NCBI RefSeq assembly: GCF_002256285.1
Contig: NZ_NKJE01000004.1
Span: 1 to 64,000, forward strand
Origin: Flavobacterium sp. BFFFF1
Lineage (GTDB): Bacteria > Bacteroidota > Bacteroidia > Flavobacteriales > Flavobacteriaceae
Direction: 5' to 3'
Length of the DNA stretch: 64,000 bases
This document shows positions 1-9,813 of this stretch, piece by piece. Made by a program: the position numbers and the translations under genes. Position 1 is the first letter of the stretch, and the number at the start of each line of letters is the position of its first letter. Under the pieces are notes generated by a model. The model worked only from the letters and a program-made list of their open reading frames with translations, made no database searches and had not been told where the DNA came from.

Positions 1-1480
1 ATCTCTGCCTGCGCCGTTGGGGTTGGTGTATTGGTTGAGGTGTTGTTTCCAGGAACATCATCCTGTGGTGTAGTTGTTGTAAGGGAAGCCGTGTTGGCAT
101 AAACCCCTGATCCGCGTACCGTGGCAACGATCTGTAAGGTAGCATTAGAACCTGCATTAAGGTTACCGATGTTCCAGATTCCTGTCCCACTATTGTAAGT
201 ACCAACAGATGGTGTAGAGCTTACAAAAGTGTAACCTGTCGGAAGTAGGTCGGTCACCGTAACGCCGGTAGCGTTATTATAGCCAACTGCATTTGCAGCA
301 GTAATGGTGAAAGTCACGTTTGCCCCAACATTTGGCGTGGCATTATTTACACCTTTAACGACTGAAATCTCAGCGCGTGGAGAAGGTGTCGGTGTATTAG
401 TCTGCGAGTTATTACCCGGAACATCATCCTGAGGTGTAACTGTTGTCAGGGAAGCAGTATTCCCATAAGTTCCCGTTGCAAGAACAGTAGCAACAATCTG
501 CAAGGTTGCACTAGAACCAGCATTAAGGTTACCTACGGTCCATAATCCTGTCCCATTATTATAGGTACCAACCGACGGCGTCGCGCTTACAAACGTATAG
601 CCGGAAGGAAGAAGGTCTGTTACCGTAACGCCAGTAGCATTGCTAAATGCTGCATTGTTCGCTGCCGTAATGGTAAAAGTAACATTTGTACCCACCGCAG
701 GGGTGGCATTGTTCACACCTTTGGTTACAGAAATATCCGCCCTTGGAGAAGGCGTCGGTGTATTGGTTTGTGAATCATTCGTGTTGTTAATATCTGGTTG
801 GGTAACGGTAGTTAAAGAAGCCGTATTTGCATATACTCCAGATCCCCTCACCGTAGCGACAATCTGTAAAGTCGCACTGCTTCCGGAATTTAGGTTACCA
901 ACGGTCCACACACCTGTACCATTGTTGTAACTACCAACAGAAGGCGTTGCGCTGACAAAAGTATAACCTGTTGGAAGAAGATCGGTTATGGCTAGCCCGG
1001 TCGCATTTGAAAGGCCAGGAGCATTTGCCGCAGTAATTGTAAATGTAACATTGGTTCCTACATTCGGTGTAGCATTATTAACGCCTTTTGTTACGCTAAT
1101 ATCTGTGCGGGGAGCCGGCACCGGCGTACTGATAGCCGTGTTGTTTCCTGTTACCTGATCAAGTTCATTCCCTGAAATGGTAGCCGTGTTTCCATAAGAT
1201 CCCGTGCCCAATACTGTAGCAGTAATTGTCAACGTACGACTTTGACCATTCGTCATATTTCCAATCGTCCATATTCCTGTTCCTGGATTATAGGATCCGA
1301 TTGAAGGAGATGCAGAAACAAGTGAATATCCAGATGGCAGTAAATCAGTAACAGTAACACCTGTCGCAGCACCTGTACCGTTGTTGGTTGCAGTAATTGT
1401 AAATAAAACATTTGAACCGACATTAGGTGTCGCATTATTAACACCTTTAGTAACAGCCAAATCCGTTGAAACGGCAAGTC
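1..1480 (-). repeat. Tandem DUF11-coding repeats, period 366/366/360 bases
   Basis: The GVNNATP-coding segment recurs at 353, 719, 1085 and 1445 (first codon base on the minus strand), giving spacings of 366, 366 and 360 bases (122, 122 and 120 residues). All copies are in frame and similar at DNA level. Sub-motifs such as [18 protein letters not shown] and [10 protein letters not shown] recur in each copy. A further copy is cut by the window start. Confidence 0.9.
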
Positions 1481-4400
1481 CATAGTTCTTAGAACATGCT
1501 GCAGCACCCGCACCGGTGAACGTAACCGGATAGGTGGCTGGCGTTGTATTAAGGACATATCCCGTAGGCAAAGGAGATGCAAGGCGAACGACATAACTCG
1601 CTCCTGTGAAATCAGTATATGCTATCTGCACATTATCAAAAGTAACCGTATCTGTAGCATCACCAGAAGTACAAAGAAGACGAACAGTCGTCGTTGGCGA
1701 GATAAATGCGGATATATCAAAGCTTCCTGTACCAGGCGTCGTACTGGCACTCGTATAAGTAGCCAATGTTGTAAACGGGCCACCGGCAGATGTTGCTATA
1801 GATACCGTGATCGCGTCACCAACTTCCAAAGATGCAGTTGTATAAGAATATGTAAGTGTCGCCGCTTCGAAGCCGGTCATGTTTGCGGTTCGTGTTACTC
1901 CTTTATTTACGTTGCGTATACGCATTCCAGCCGCAACCACCTGAATATCTCCAGCGGCAAAACCGTCGGCTTCTCCTAATTGTTGCCATGCAGCTGCCCA
2001 GTTTGTCGTTCCGTTGTTTGTCGTTCCATTCCCCACAGTATTAAAACTATCGAGGAAAGTACCATTCGTGGTAGGAGGCGTAATATTGATTTGGTATGAA
2101 CCGCCAGCGGCCGTCGCCACAGTTTGGACAATCGCATCAGCACCGTCAATCAAACCATTCGCGTTGGCATCACTATATAAATTTACTGATACCGCCTGAA
2201 TCCCCGGCTCACCGGTATTCTGCGCACCATTTTTATTTAAGTCATTATAGACAAGTCCAACGACTGTATTTTGCCCAGGTATCGATGTACAAGCTACGGT
2301 AAGATTAACGGTAGCTGTAGAACAAACTGTTGGATCATCAGCACTACAAACATTGTATTGGAACGAATCGGCACCGTTAAACCCTGAATTAGGCGTGTAT
2401 GTAATTGTCCCGTTAGGATTAACCGTTACAACGCCATTCGTTGGATTGGAAATAATGGTTACTGAAGATACGTTAGGAAGGCCTGGGGTATCGTTTGCCA
2501 AGACGTTTAGTGTCTGTGGCACATCAGTGATCACGTTAAACGAATCGGCTACAGCAGTAAGATTGGCAAAAACGCCTAGGAAATTATTCTTATAGCAATT
2601 TCCAAGTCCGCTTGCCGTAACACTGTAGCTATTTAAAGCCGAATTTGTAAATCTACCTCCTGTTCCACTAACATCCTGCCTCACAATGTAACATGCGCTG
2701 TTAACGGCATATGTGACCTGAACATCGTCAATGTAGAAAAAGTCGGCATTGTCATTAAGGTTGGTTGATGTAAATGCAATGGTATTGACGCCATTCGCAT
2801 TAAAGTTAGCTGGTGGAATGGTAATCGTCGAACTGGAATAACTCGGGTCTGTCGTTACCAATCTTGTGATGGTCTGTAAAATAGTACCATTAACACTTAC
2901 TGTAAGGCTTTCGGTATTTTCAAGTTGCGCTCTTCTATACCTGAAGGAAAGTGTAGCTTGGGTTGCATTCGCAAAGGTAACTGTTCTTGTGGCGGTCTTG
3001 TTGGCGCCGTTCATAATCAGTACATTCGAGAAACCAGCTGTAGGGTCAGCACCTATGCTTGTCGGTGAAGCGGTAATATCATTTGTACCCGCTCCGGATT
3101 CCACCCAGTTTGACGTCCAGTTTATAGTACCATCGTTACCGTTGGCTGCAACTGGTTCAAAATCATCTTTAGCATAAAATCCAGGAATTACACTAAACTC
3201 ATAGTTCCCTGATAAATCGGAAGTCGTCGTCCTAATAATAGCATCCGAACCGTTTATGGCGCCATTACAATCTGCATCATAATAAAGGTTAACAGGTATG
3301 CCATCGATTAGTTTCTCTCCGACTGTGTAAGCAGAGTCGTCAGGCAACTGCTCAACAAAAACCTTTCCTGTGATCAGGTCCTCAGATGCTTTTGCATTAC
3401 AGGTTGTGATTTTGATCGTTACCAACGCGTCGTCACAAGTACTTGTGTATTCCTTTGAACAAACCTGATAATTGAAAGTATCAATTCCTGTATAACCAGG
3501 ATTTGGTGTATAGGTTACCGTGCCATTCGCATTTACCTGTACCGTTCCATGTAGCGGCTGCACTAAGATTATAACGGAAGAAGGGTTCAATGTACATAGG
3601 AACCCTGAGTCATTACTTAATACTCCTATTATAATAGGTGTGTTTGGTTCAGTGACCTCGTCATCATCATTGGCAATAACAAGGTTTGTTAAACACTTCG
3701 GCTGCATCACGGTTCCCACGTCAAGCGCCGGACTACCAGTACCGGCCACGCTGGCATCTTCACCATAAACTGCCGCAAACGGCGTTCCATCACAGGTGAA
3801 CAATGCCATACCGCCCTGGTTTCCACTTGGATTTGATATCCTTTGTGCCTGCAACGCGGTTAAGGTAAACGACACATCGTAAGGCACACCGCACGGACTT
3901 AGCGGCGGCGTAGTGGATGTGAGGTTACCATCATACTTGGCGTAGACGGTGGTATTGGCCACGGGCGTCACCCATATCGGATTATAATTGGTGGCCGGTG
4001 CATTATTTAACGAACCGGGCGCCCATGCGATACTCGTAAAATTGGTAAGCCTTTCAGCAGCGATCAAAGAGATCGCCCAATCAAAATTGGAACCTGTCGC
4101 ATCGTCATCCATAATCTGAATCGCCGTAAACGCATCGCCACTGGTACTGACAAAATGGTAACCGGTACCCAAATCCGTAAGGCTTACTACAGCAGATCCC
4201 TTCGCAGGAACAACAATTGGTGTAGGCGCCGGAGTGGTACCACTATTGTAGTTGACAGTGATAGGCGTATTCAGGGGGTTATACATGTGAACTTTCGAAG
4301 GGGCAGTTCTCGGCGGACCATCATTGAGTGTTTCAGAAACCGGGGTATAATATTCATCACCATAAAACAAGGACTGGAATACATTTATATTACGCGTTCC

Positions 4401-5591
4401 GAAATTATCCAATCCACCGAAAAGCACATCGACACCCACAGGAAAATTTGAAGTAATGGTAGCTCCGGCTTTGATATCATTTGCCTGATTCACCGCAGCC
4501 AGCTTGTTAGGATCTGTCTCACCAGTAGACAAACCGGCGGTTCCGTCATAAAACCAAACCTCACCTTCGTTAAGGACCTGGCTTACATCATTAGTGCCAT
4601 CACCATTATAATCCAGCTGAACGGTTGTACCGTTCTGAGATGCCCTGACAAAAAGTGCCGTATAACGGAAAGCAGGAGACACGGCAGCCTGATCCTCTCC
4701 AAAACCAACCACAAAAAGTGTCCCGAAACGGGTCGTGTCATACACGTCGGATTTTGCCAACTGTAAAGCGAATTGCCCATTATCTCCTGTAACTTTTGAA
4801 ACGGCAATATCGTTCGTACTGTAAATTTTATCTTTACCATCATAATGTATGTCAGTGACAGGGGCTACATTTCCCCTTCCGGCACCATAAGCAAAGAAAT
4901 CATCCAAAACGATACTTGCCCCACCCGGAAGTATATCCGTTGGGTACCCGGGAGCCACTCCATTATTTAAATCGCCGTCACCCCATATCTGTGTAGTAGA
5001 TTGTACAGGGTTGCTAATATCTGCTTCGTATCCATCTTCCCATTGATCATAAGTAATAATTACATTCGGATACGGGCTTTTAATACTGGTCACGTTCCTT
5101 ACTCCGTTCCCAAGTGTATTATTCCCCGCAACATTCGAAGCCCTCCTGAATGCATCCCAAAGGTTGGCTTCAGGAAATGGCATGTAAAATGTCTTCGCCC
5201 TGTTTGCCTCAAGACATGGATCCTGAAAGGTAGGATTCACGGTAATGTTTACATCGGCCGTTGTACAAATCGGCACAGGCACCGTGTTATCACAAATCTT
5301 GTACGTAAATTGATCAGACCCTATGTAGTTACCATTCGGCAAATAAGTAATATTCCCATTCGCCCCAATTTGCAAAGTACCCGCAGCAGGCTGCACGGTA
5401 ATCGTTAAGGAGGACGTATTGATATTACCCGTGTCGTTGGTCAACACATTGAATAAAATCGGCTTACCCTGTGAGGTAATCACTGTATCGTCGTTGGCAA
5501 CAACCTGCGCGTTTGCTTTTTGTCCTATTAATAGGAAAGCTACAGATACAAGTGAAAAAATTACGCTTTTGAAGTGTAGAGCTCTTTGCAT
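1..5591 (-). CDS. Giant secreted surface protein with DUF11 repeats (C-terminus off the window)
   Basis: The frame is open from the ATG at 5591 to the window edge: 1863 residues seen, no stop. An N-terminal signal peptide (residues 1-28, ending KANA-QV) is followed by a tandem cadherin/Ig-like module (about 29-120, with NDT and FTYKICD motifs), a 500-residue region I do not recognise (about 122-620), a second Ig-like module (630-725), an SdrD B-like module (735-800), a jelly-roll-like segment (805-905), a third Ig-like module (990-1095), a second SdrD B-like module (1100-1165), another jelly-roll-like segment, then at least four DUF11 repeats (from about 1376). Each DUF11 unit opens with a TKGVNNATP motif. 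This architecture is typical of large flavobacterial adhesins exported by the type IX secretion system, with a C-terminal sorting domain that would lie outside the window. The export route is inferred. Adhesion is the likely role, but no ligand can be named. Confidence 0.85.
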   Translation of the reverse strand, partial: MQRALHFKSVIFSLVSVAFLLIGQKANAQVVANDDTVITSQGKPILFNVLTNDTGNINTSSLTITVQPAAGTLQIGANGNITYLPNGNYIGSDQFTYKICDNTVPVPICTTADVNITVNPTFQDPCLEANRAKTFYMPFPEANLWDAFRRASNVAGNNTLGNGVRNVTSIKSPYPNVIITYDQWEDGYEADISNPVQSTTQIWGDGDLNNGVAPGYPTDILPGGASIVLDDFFAYGAGRGNVAPVTDIHYDGKDKIYSTNDIAVSKVTGDNGQFALQLAKSDVYDTTRFGTLFVVGFGEDQAAVSPAFRYTALFVRASQNGTTVQLDYNGDGTNDVSQVLNEGEVWFYDGTAGLSTGETDPNKLAAVNQANDIKAGATITSNFPVGVDVLFGGLDNFGTRNINVFQSLFYGDEYYTPVSETLNDGPPRTAPSKVHMYNPLNTPITVNYNSGTTPAPTPIVVPAKGSAVVSLTDLGTGYHFVSTSGDAFTAIQIMDDDATGSNFDWAISLIAAERLTNFTSIAWAPGSLNNAPATNYNPIWVTPVANTTVYAKYDGNLTSTTPPLSPCGVPYDVSFTLTALQAQRISNPSGNQGGMALFTCDGTPFAAVYGEDASVAGTGSPALDVGTVMQPKCLTNLVIANDDDEVTEPNTPIIIGVLSNDSGFLCTLNPSSVIILVQPLHGTVQVNANGTVTYTPNPGYTGIDTFNYQVCSKEYTSTCDDALVTIKITTCNAKASEDLITGKVFVEQLPDDSAYTVGEKLIDGIPVNLYYDADCNGAINGSDAIIRTTTSDLSGNYEFSVIPGFYAKDDFEPVAANGNDGTINWTSNWVESGAGTNDITASPTSIGADPTAGFSNVLIMNGANKTATRTVTFANATQATLSFRYRRAQLENTESLTVSVNGTILQTITRLVTTDPSYSSSTITIPPANFNANGVNTIAFTSTNLNDNADFFYIDDVQVTYAVNSACYIVRQDVSGTGGRFTNSALNSYSVTASGLGNCYKNNFLGVFANLTAVADSFNVITDVPQTLNVLANDTPGLPNVSSVTIISNPTNGVVTVNPNGTITYTPNSGFNGADSFQYNVCSADDPTVCSTATVNLTVACTSIPGQNTVVGLVYNDLNKNGAQNTGEPGIQAVSVNLYSDANANGLIDGADAIVQTVATAAGGSYQINITPPTTNGTFLDSFNTVGNGTTNNGTTNWAAAWQQLGEADGFAAGDIQVVAAGMRIRNVNKGVTRTANMTGFEAATLTYSYTTASLEVGDAITVSIATSAGGPFTTLATYTSASTTPGTGSFDISAFISPTTTVRLLCTSGDATDTVTFDNVQIAYTDFTGASYVVRLASPLPTGYVLNTTPATYPVTFTGAGAAACSKNYGLAVSTDLAVTKGVNNATPNVGSNVLFTITATNNGTGAATGVTVTDLLPSGYSLVSASPSIGSYNPGTGIWTIGNMTNGQSRTLTITATVLGTGSYGNTATISGNELDQVTGNNTAISTPVPAPRTDISVTKGVNNATPNVGTNVTFTITAANAPGLSNATGLAITDLLPTGYTFVSATPSVGSYNNGTGVWTVGNLNSGSSATLQIVATVRGSGVYANTASLTTVTQPDINNTNDSQTNTPTPSPRADISVTKGVNNATPAVGTNVTFTITAANNAAFSNATGVTVTDLLPSGYTFVSATPSVGTYNNGTGLWTVGNLNAGSSATLQIVATVLATGTYGNTASLTTVTPQDDVPGNNSQTNTPTPSPRAEISVVKGVNNATPNVGANVTFTITAANAVGYNNATGVTVTDLLPTGYTFVSSTPSVGTYNSGTGIWNIGNLNAGSNATLQIVATVRGSGVYANTASLTTTTPQDDVPGNNTSTNTPTPTAQAE

Positions 5592-5728
5592 AAGAATTTA
5601 TTTGTGTAAGGATAAATGCAATTCAGTATTATTTTTTTCAGCAACAATACAAGGGCATGCCCTCATATTAAATTATTTCTTTTTTTCATTAAAAATCCGT
5701 TATACGGTATGATAAAAACGACATACTA

Positions 5729-5752
5729 CGTTAAGTTAAATTTAACTTAACG
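5729..5752. promoter_or_regulatory. Perfect 24-bp palindrome, candidate operator
   Basis: The half-site CGTTAAGTTAAA is followed directly by its exact reverse complement, with no spacer. It lies 138 bases from the surface-protein ATG and about 205 bases upstream of the kinase -33 element. No T-run follows, so a terminator is unlikely. A dimeric regulator binding site is the simplest reading; the binding protein is unknown. Confidence 0.5.
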
Positions 5753-5934
5753 CAAACTATAATTTTTATTATTTACGAAATAACCTTTCCATTGGTTTTC
5801 CGCCATTTAACAGGATTTAACACAGGAATTGAAAATTCTTTTTAACAATTTTGTGTTAATATCAGAGCAAAGATGGCAAATATTTTTCAGTTAAAAAAGT
5901 CTTAAAAAAATTTGATTGTAGAATTATGTCTACA

Positions 5935-5964
5935 TTGCAAAGGTTCTTAGATTTGCTATATTTA
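5935..5964 (+). promoter_or_regulatory. Bacteroidota-type promoter of the sensor kinase
   Basis: TTG at 5935-5937, a 19-base spacer, then TATATTTA at 5957-5964. This fits the flavobacterial consensus TTG-N17-23-TAnnTTTG with one mismatch in the last base. Transcription would start near 5970, which favours translation from the ATG at 5994 over the ATG at 5973. Confidence 0.55.
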
Positions 5965-5993
5965 ACAAAAAAATGAGGTCAAACAGCTGTTTT

Positions 5994-8900
5994 ATGCGGG
6001 TTGTAAACAAACATATATCCTTAATATTTTTAATATTTTTCCTATTAATAATGGGAGTTGAGGCGTTTTCTCAACAAAAAGAGATCACCTGGAGCACCGA
6101 CAGCGAATCACTTCCCCAGAACAGCATCAAATCGATTGCTCCGGATAAATATGGCTTTATTTGGATGGCAACTGAAAATGGTCTTGTAAGATTTGACGGA
6201 AAAGACTTTAAAATTTTTGACAGCCAGAACACCGGAATCCGAAATAATCGCATCAGATACATCAGAGGAAACTATAAAAAAGATAGTTTATACACTACGA
6301 ACGAAAATTCCGAAGACCTCATTTTTCTGCATCAAAGGAAAGCCGCAAAAGTCAATGCAAAACGGCACAAAAATGTGTGGCCGTTAGAACCCGGAAAGAA
6401 CAATCTTTTTACATCTGAAGGAACACCAAGCTACTTCTTCGGAAAATGGAAACGACCTTATAAAATTGAATTGCCGTCTGGTGAATCTTATGCAATTCAA
6501 AATGACTCCATCTACAGTTACTCCGCAAAACACAAACTCAATTTTGCCGTGTCATTTATTTATGAGGCAAACCGTAATTTTTTTGTGGTTGATGATCACC
6601 TCGTTTACCTGGAAAAAGATGGACGTTGCTCTATTATAGACCGGAGTGGAATCCAAAATACATCACTTCCCTTCAAGGTAATGCCCGACCTTGACATATT
6701 CTGGAATCTTGCCGCGGAACAGGCATTTATCTATAATGATAAAAACCTATACCAGCTCACGATGACCAACGGCAATATTGCTGCGAAACTGTTGATTAAA
6801 AACCAAAACCTCAAGACGGCAAATGTCTGGTCGATTTATCTTGATAAAAAAAACAGCACCGTATACCTGGGCAGCATCAAAAAAGGTTTGGGTGTTTATA
6901 AATTGCAGTATTTCCATACGATAAACCCTGATCAAAGCCAGCATCCTGAAACCTACGAAATATTCTATGCACTACATCCGTTTACTGACAACAGCATCGT
7001 CAGCGCTTCCGGCATTTTCATGGACAACCGGAAAATCACGAGCAACCTGGAGTTTTATACTGACAAATACGCCATCGCTGTCGACAAGAACGGCGATATA
7101 TGGAACAGCTATTTCTCATTGCTCCACCGCTATAAGAAGTCAGACAACTTTAAGACCTGTCAGGAATGGGATTTTACTGATGACATTTCCAGCATCTACG
7201 CAGCGCGCAACGGGACGATTTTTTTCAATCTTTCTAAACGACGGGAAAACAAAGGAAGCCTTTATTGCTTTAAAGAAAGCAGAAACCCGGAATTTGAAAA
7301 AATTGCTGATACCGACTTTAAGATTAACTACATTAGTGAAGACCTCGCTGGAACAATCTGGTTGGGAACCAAAAAAGGGCTTTATATGCTCAGCGCCGGA
7401 ACCAACAGGTTAAAACCCATTCCCGGCACAGAGAATATTAAAATCCGAAGCATTTACATCGACCGCGAGCAGCACATTTGGTTTACGTCTTACGAAAAAG
7501 GATTTTTCCTGTATGATCACCAACAGGTCTGCACTTTTCCTAAGGACAAGAACAACTTCCTCACATCTGCGCATTGTATCGTAGAAGATAGCAAAGGATT
7601 TTTTTGGATCACGACAAACAAGGGGCTCTTCCAGGTCAAAAAACAAAGGCTGTTGGATTTTGCTGCAAATAAGTTAAAGGCATTGTATTATCACTATTAT
7701 GATAAGAGCTTTGGCTTTCTGTCAAACGAGTTTAATGGAGGATGCCAGCCCTGCGCAGCGCAATTGCCAAACGGCAACATATACCTGCCATCCTTAATGG
7801 GGGTTGTCGTTTTTAATCCTGACGACATAAGCCCGGTCGTACCGGATGATGGCATGTACATTGATGACATCATTGTCGATGAGAAAAAAATTCCTGTCGA
7901 AAAATCCCTGAAGCTAAGTAAGGACTTTGAACGCGTTACCTTTTTCATTACAAGTCCGTATTTTGGAAATCCTGCTAACCTGAATTTTGAAGCCAAACTT
8001 GACGGTCCTGACGCACAGGATTGGACAGACGTATCGAAAGACCACAGCATTTCCTTCACAAAGCTTCATCCCGGAAAATACACGCTTACGATACGGAAGT
8101 TATCCGGATTCGATTCCAATTATACCTATATCACAACCAATATCGAAATCCCCGAGGCATTCTGGCAGACGATTTGGTTCAAGCTTCTGATTTTATTGGC
8201 TGCCGCCGTCGGCATTTACCTGATTTACACTTTCCGCATGCAGTACATCAGGAAACGGAATATCCTGCTAGAAAAGACAATCAACGAACAGACCCATGAC
8301 CTCAAAAATACAATCAGCACCCTCCGGACAACTAAGGAAAACCTAAGCAGGCAAATCGAAAGCAACACCAAAATCATGTCATACATCACACATGACATCA
8401 AGGCTCCGCTAAAATTTATGTCGATGGCAAGTCAGATTATGTACGAATCGGAAAATGAGAGTCCCGAGGAGGTGAAAGAAAACCTAAAAGCGATTTTTTC
8501 CTCTTCAACCCAAATGTATAATTTCATTGACAACCTGTTGGAGTACTCAAAAGCCTACGTGAACAATGGGTTCGAAACGGAAGAATTCAGCCTTTACAAG
8601 GTTGCGCAGGATAAGATCGCACTCTTTCAGGGTATCGCAAATTCTCAGAAAACCACAATCAGGAATATTATTCCCCGTGATGCGGCATTAAAAACAAACC
8701 GCCAGTTGTTTTCCATAATTATACACAACATACTGGACAACGCCATAAAATATACCGGAAACGGCACCATTATTATTACCTATAAAATGACAGACGACAG
8801 GATTGAAATTATTGTGAAAGATACTGGAATCGGAATGAATGTTAAAACAATCCAGTATTATGCCGCATTGATGGATAACTACCAGAGCGGCGTACTACAC

Positions 8901-9023
8901 AAGAAGTCCAAACTCGGCCTCCATATTGTCATTGAATTGCTATTGGTGCTCAATGGAAAATTATCCCTGGAAAGTTTTGAGAACAAAGGAACGACCGTAA
9001 GGATTAGTTTTCCAAAGAATTAA
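5994..9023 (+). CDS. Two-component sensor histidine kinase with Reg_prop/Y_Y_Y sensor
   Basis: A membrane-bound sensor kinase. Numbered from an upstream in-frame ATG at 5973: signal peptide ending VEAFSQQ; a periplasmic beta-propeller built of Reg_prop repeats (about 40-620, with recurring IWLGT, FIWMATENGLVRF and FWITTNKGLF motifs); a Y_Y_Y domain (about 650-730); one membrane helix (about 735-757); a coiled-coil linker; and a HisKA-type H-box (SYITHDIKAPL, His807). The ATPase domain has an N-box (HNILDNAIKYT), a G1 motif (DTGIGMN) and a GLHIV motif. Unlike the classic Bacteroidota hybrid systems it has no receiver or AraC domain, so it needs a separate regulator; the convergent LuxR-type gene is the obvious candidate. 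I chose the ATG at 5994 because the promoter would give a leaderless message from 5973 and because it leaves a normal signal peptide. Confidence 0.88.
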   Translation: MRVVNKHISLIFLIFFLLIMGVEAFSQQKEITWSTDSESLPQNSIKSIAPDKYGFIWMATENGLVRFDGKDFKIFDSQNTGIRNNRIRYIRGNYKKDSLYTTNENSEDLIFLHQRKAAKVNAKRHKNVWPLEPGKNNLFTSEGTPSYFFGKWKRPYKIELPSGESYAIQNDSIYSYSAKHKLNFAVSFIYEANRNFFVVDDHLVYLEKDGRCSIIDRSGIQNTSLPFKVMPDLDIFWNLAAEQAFIYNDKNLYQLTMTNGNIAAKLLIKNQNLKTANVWSIYLDKKNSTVYLGSIKKGLGVYKLQYFHTINPDQSQHPETYEIFYALHPFTDNSIVSASGIFMDNRKITSNLEFYTDKYAIAVDKNGDIWNSYFSLLHRYKKSDNFKTCQEWDFTDDISSIYAARNGTIFFNLSKRRENKGSLYCFKESRNPEFEKIADTDFKINYISEDLAGTIWLGTKKGLYMLSAGTNRLKPIPGTENIKIRSIYIDREQHIWFTSYEKGFFLYDHQQVCTFPKDKNNFLTSAHCIVEDSKGFFWITTNKGLFQVKKQRLLDFAANKLKALYYHYYDKSFGFLSNEFNGGCQPCAAQLPNGNIYLPSLMGVVVFNPDDISPVVPDDGMYIDDIIVDEKKIPVEKSLKLSKDFERVTFFITSPYFGNPANLNFEAKLDGPDAQDWTDVSKDHSISFTKLHPGKYTLTIRKLSGFDSNYTYITTNIEIPEAFWQTIWFKLLILLAAAVGIYLIYTFRMQYIRKRNILLEKTINEQTHDLKNTISTLRTTKENLSRQIESNTKIMSYITHDIKAPLKFMSMASQIMYESENESPEEVKENLKAIFSSSTQMYNFIDNLLEYSKAYVNNGFETEEFSLYKVAQDKIALFQGIANSQKTTIRNIIPRDAALKTNRQLFSIIIHNILDNAIKYTGNGTIIITYKMTDDRIEIIVKDTGIGMNVKTIQYYAALMDNYQSGVLHKKSKLGLHIVIELLLVLNGKLSLESFENKGTTVRISFPKN

Positions 9024-9663
9024 AACCGGAAAAATCGTAGACTTTAAACACATTAATCAGACCAACTACGCTGCTCACCGAAAGCTTGTCGAAAATTCTT
9101 GTTTTGTATGTGCTCACGGTACTGTTTCGGAGCTTAAGTTTGTTCCCGATTTCAAGATTACCGTCGCCATTTACCAAAAGCCGGGCAATTTCCAACTCCC
9201 GATTTGACAATGCATCCAGGGGATTATCAGACGATTTCATTTTGGGAAACTCTGCCAATTTCAACCTGATCTCATCGCTAAAATACTCCTTGTCACTCAT
9301 CATTGCCGAAAACGCATCCTTAAATTCGTCTTCAGAACTCAGTTTGTTCAGGTATCCATCTGCACCTGCTTTTAGATAGCGTAGTGCGTAAAGCTCTTCT
9401 TCATAGGCTGAAAAAATAAGTATCTTCACATCCGGCTGGATATCGCGAATCATGCGTACCATTTTTTCCCCGGCGCCTTCCGGTATGGCTATATCCAGGA
9501 CCACAAGATTAAACTCCTGTTCCTTAAGGTGGTACAGTACTTTTGAAAATATGTCCGCATGTGTAACGGAAATATTCTCAAACGCCTGCTTTAAGATCAT
9601 TGACGCTCCCTGTCTGACAACACTATGGTCATCAGCAATGAGAATGTTAAGATGGCTTCCCAT
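9004..9663 (-). CDS. NarL/LuxR-family response regulator
   Basis: 219 residues. The N-terminal receiver domain carries the acidic pocket (IADDHS) and the phospho-acceptor Asp in VVLDIAIPEG, with the conserved Lys in a YLNKLSSEDE segment. The C-terminal LuxR helix-turn-helix begins LSNRELEIARLL and contains STVSTYKTRIFDKL. It is a DNA-binding transcription regulator controlled by phosphorylation. Its 3' end overlaps the 3' end of the sensor kinase by 20 bases on the opposite strand, which suggests the two form a pair. The start is the ATG at 9663. The in-frame TTG at 9687 is rejected because it lies at a TATATTTG -7 box. Confidence 0.88.
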   Translation of the reverse strand: MGSHLNILIADDHSVVRQGASMILKQAFENISVTHADIFSKVLYHLKEQEFNLVVLDIAIPEGAGEKMVRMIRDIQPDVKILIFSAYEEELYALRYLKAGADGYLNKLSSEDEFKDAFSAMMSDKEYFSDEIRLKLAEFPKMKSSDNPLDALSNRELEIARLLVNGDGNLEIGNKLKLRNSTVSTYKTRIFDKLSVSSVVGLINVFKVYDFSGFNSLEN

Positions 9664-9688
9664 GTAACTTTGAGCTTTTGCTTGCAAC

Positions 9689-9696
9689 CAAATATA
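9689..9696 (-). promoter_or_regulatory. -7 promoter box of the response regulator gene
   Basis: Reads TATATTTG on the minus strand, an exact TAnnTTTG match, placing the transcript start about 20 bases before the ATG at 9663. No good -33 TTG was found. Confidence 0.45.
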
Positions 9697-9787
9697 GACG
9701 AAAATGTTTTAATAAAAAAAATATTTTTGAATAAAAAACACGGCTTTTGACCGATTAAAAACCCTGTGTTTATTACGGAATAAACAT

Positions 9788-9795
9788 TACTTTTG
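9788..9795 (+). promoter_or_regulatory. -7 promoter box of prfC
   Basis: TACTTTTG, an exact TAnnTTTG match, with a weak GTG at 9766-9768 19 bases upstream. The implied transcript start near 9801 fits translation from the ATG at 9814. Confidence 0.5.
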
Positions 9796-9813
9796 CACCC
9801 AATTTATGACGAT

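Larger units (their letters stand above)
5592..5972. other. 381-base divergent intergenic region
   Basis: This AT-rich spacer separates the surface-protein gene (leftward) from the sensor kinase gene (rightward). It holds a 24-base perfect palindrome (5729-5752) and a rightward promoter (5935-5964). No convincing leftward TAnnTTTG box was found close to 5591; the best is a one-mismatch match at 5642-5649. No ORF or RNA gene is apparent. Confidence 0.6.

Noticed and set aside
1..1480. Regular repeats resembling a CRISPR or satellite array
   Set aside because: The period of about 366 bases, in-frame coding and DUF11 motifs show these are protein-domain repeats.
640..5408. Plus-strand ORFs of 60-135 codons opposite the surface-protein gene
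   Set aside because: They are antisense to a continuous minus-strand frame with recognisable domains and have no promoter or homologous motif.
5729..5752. The 24-bp palindrome as a transcription terminator
   Set aside because: It is upstream of both divergent genes and lacks a T-run on either side.
9793..9813. TTG start adding seven residues to PrfC
   Set aside because: The TTG is part of the TACTTTTG -7 box; RF3 proteins begin near the ATG at 9814.
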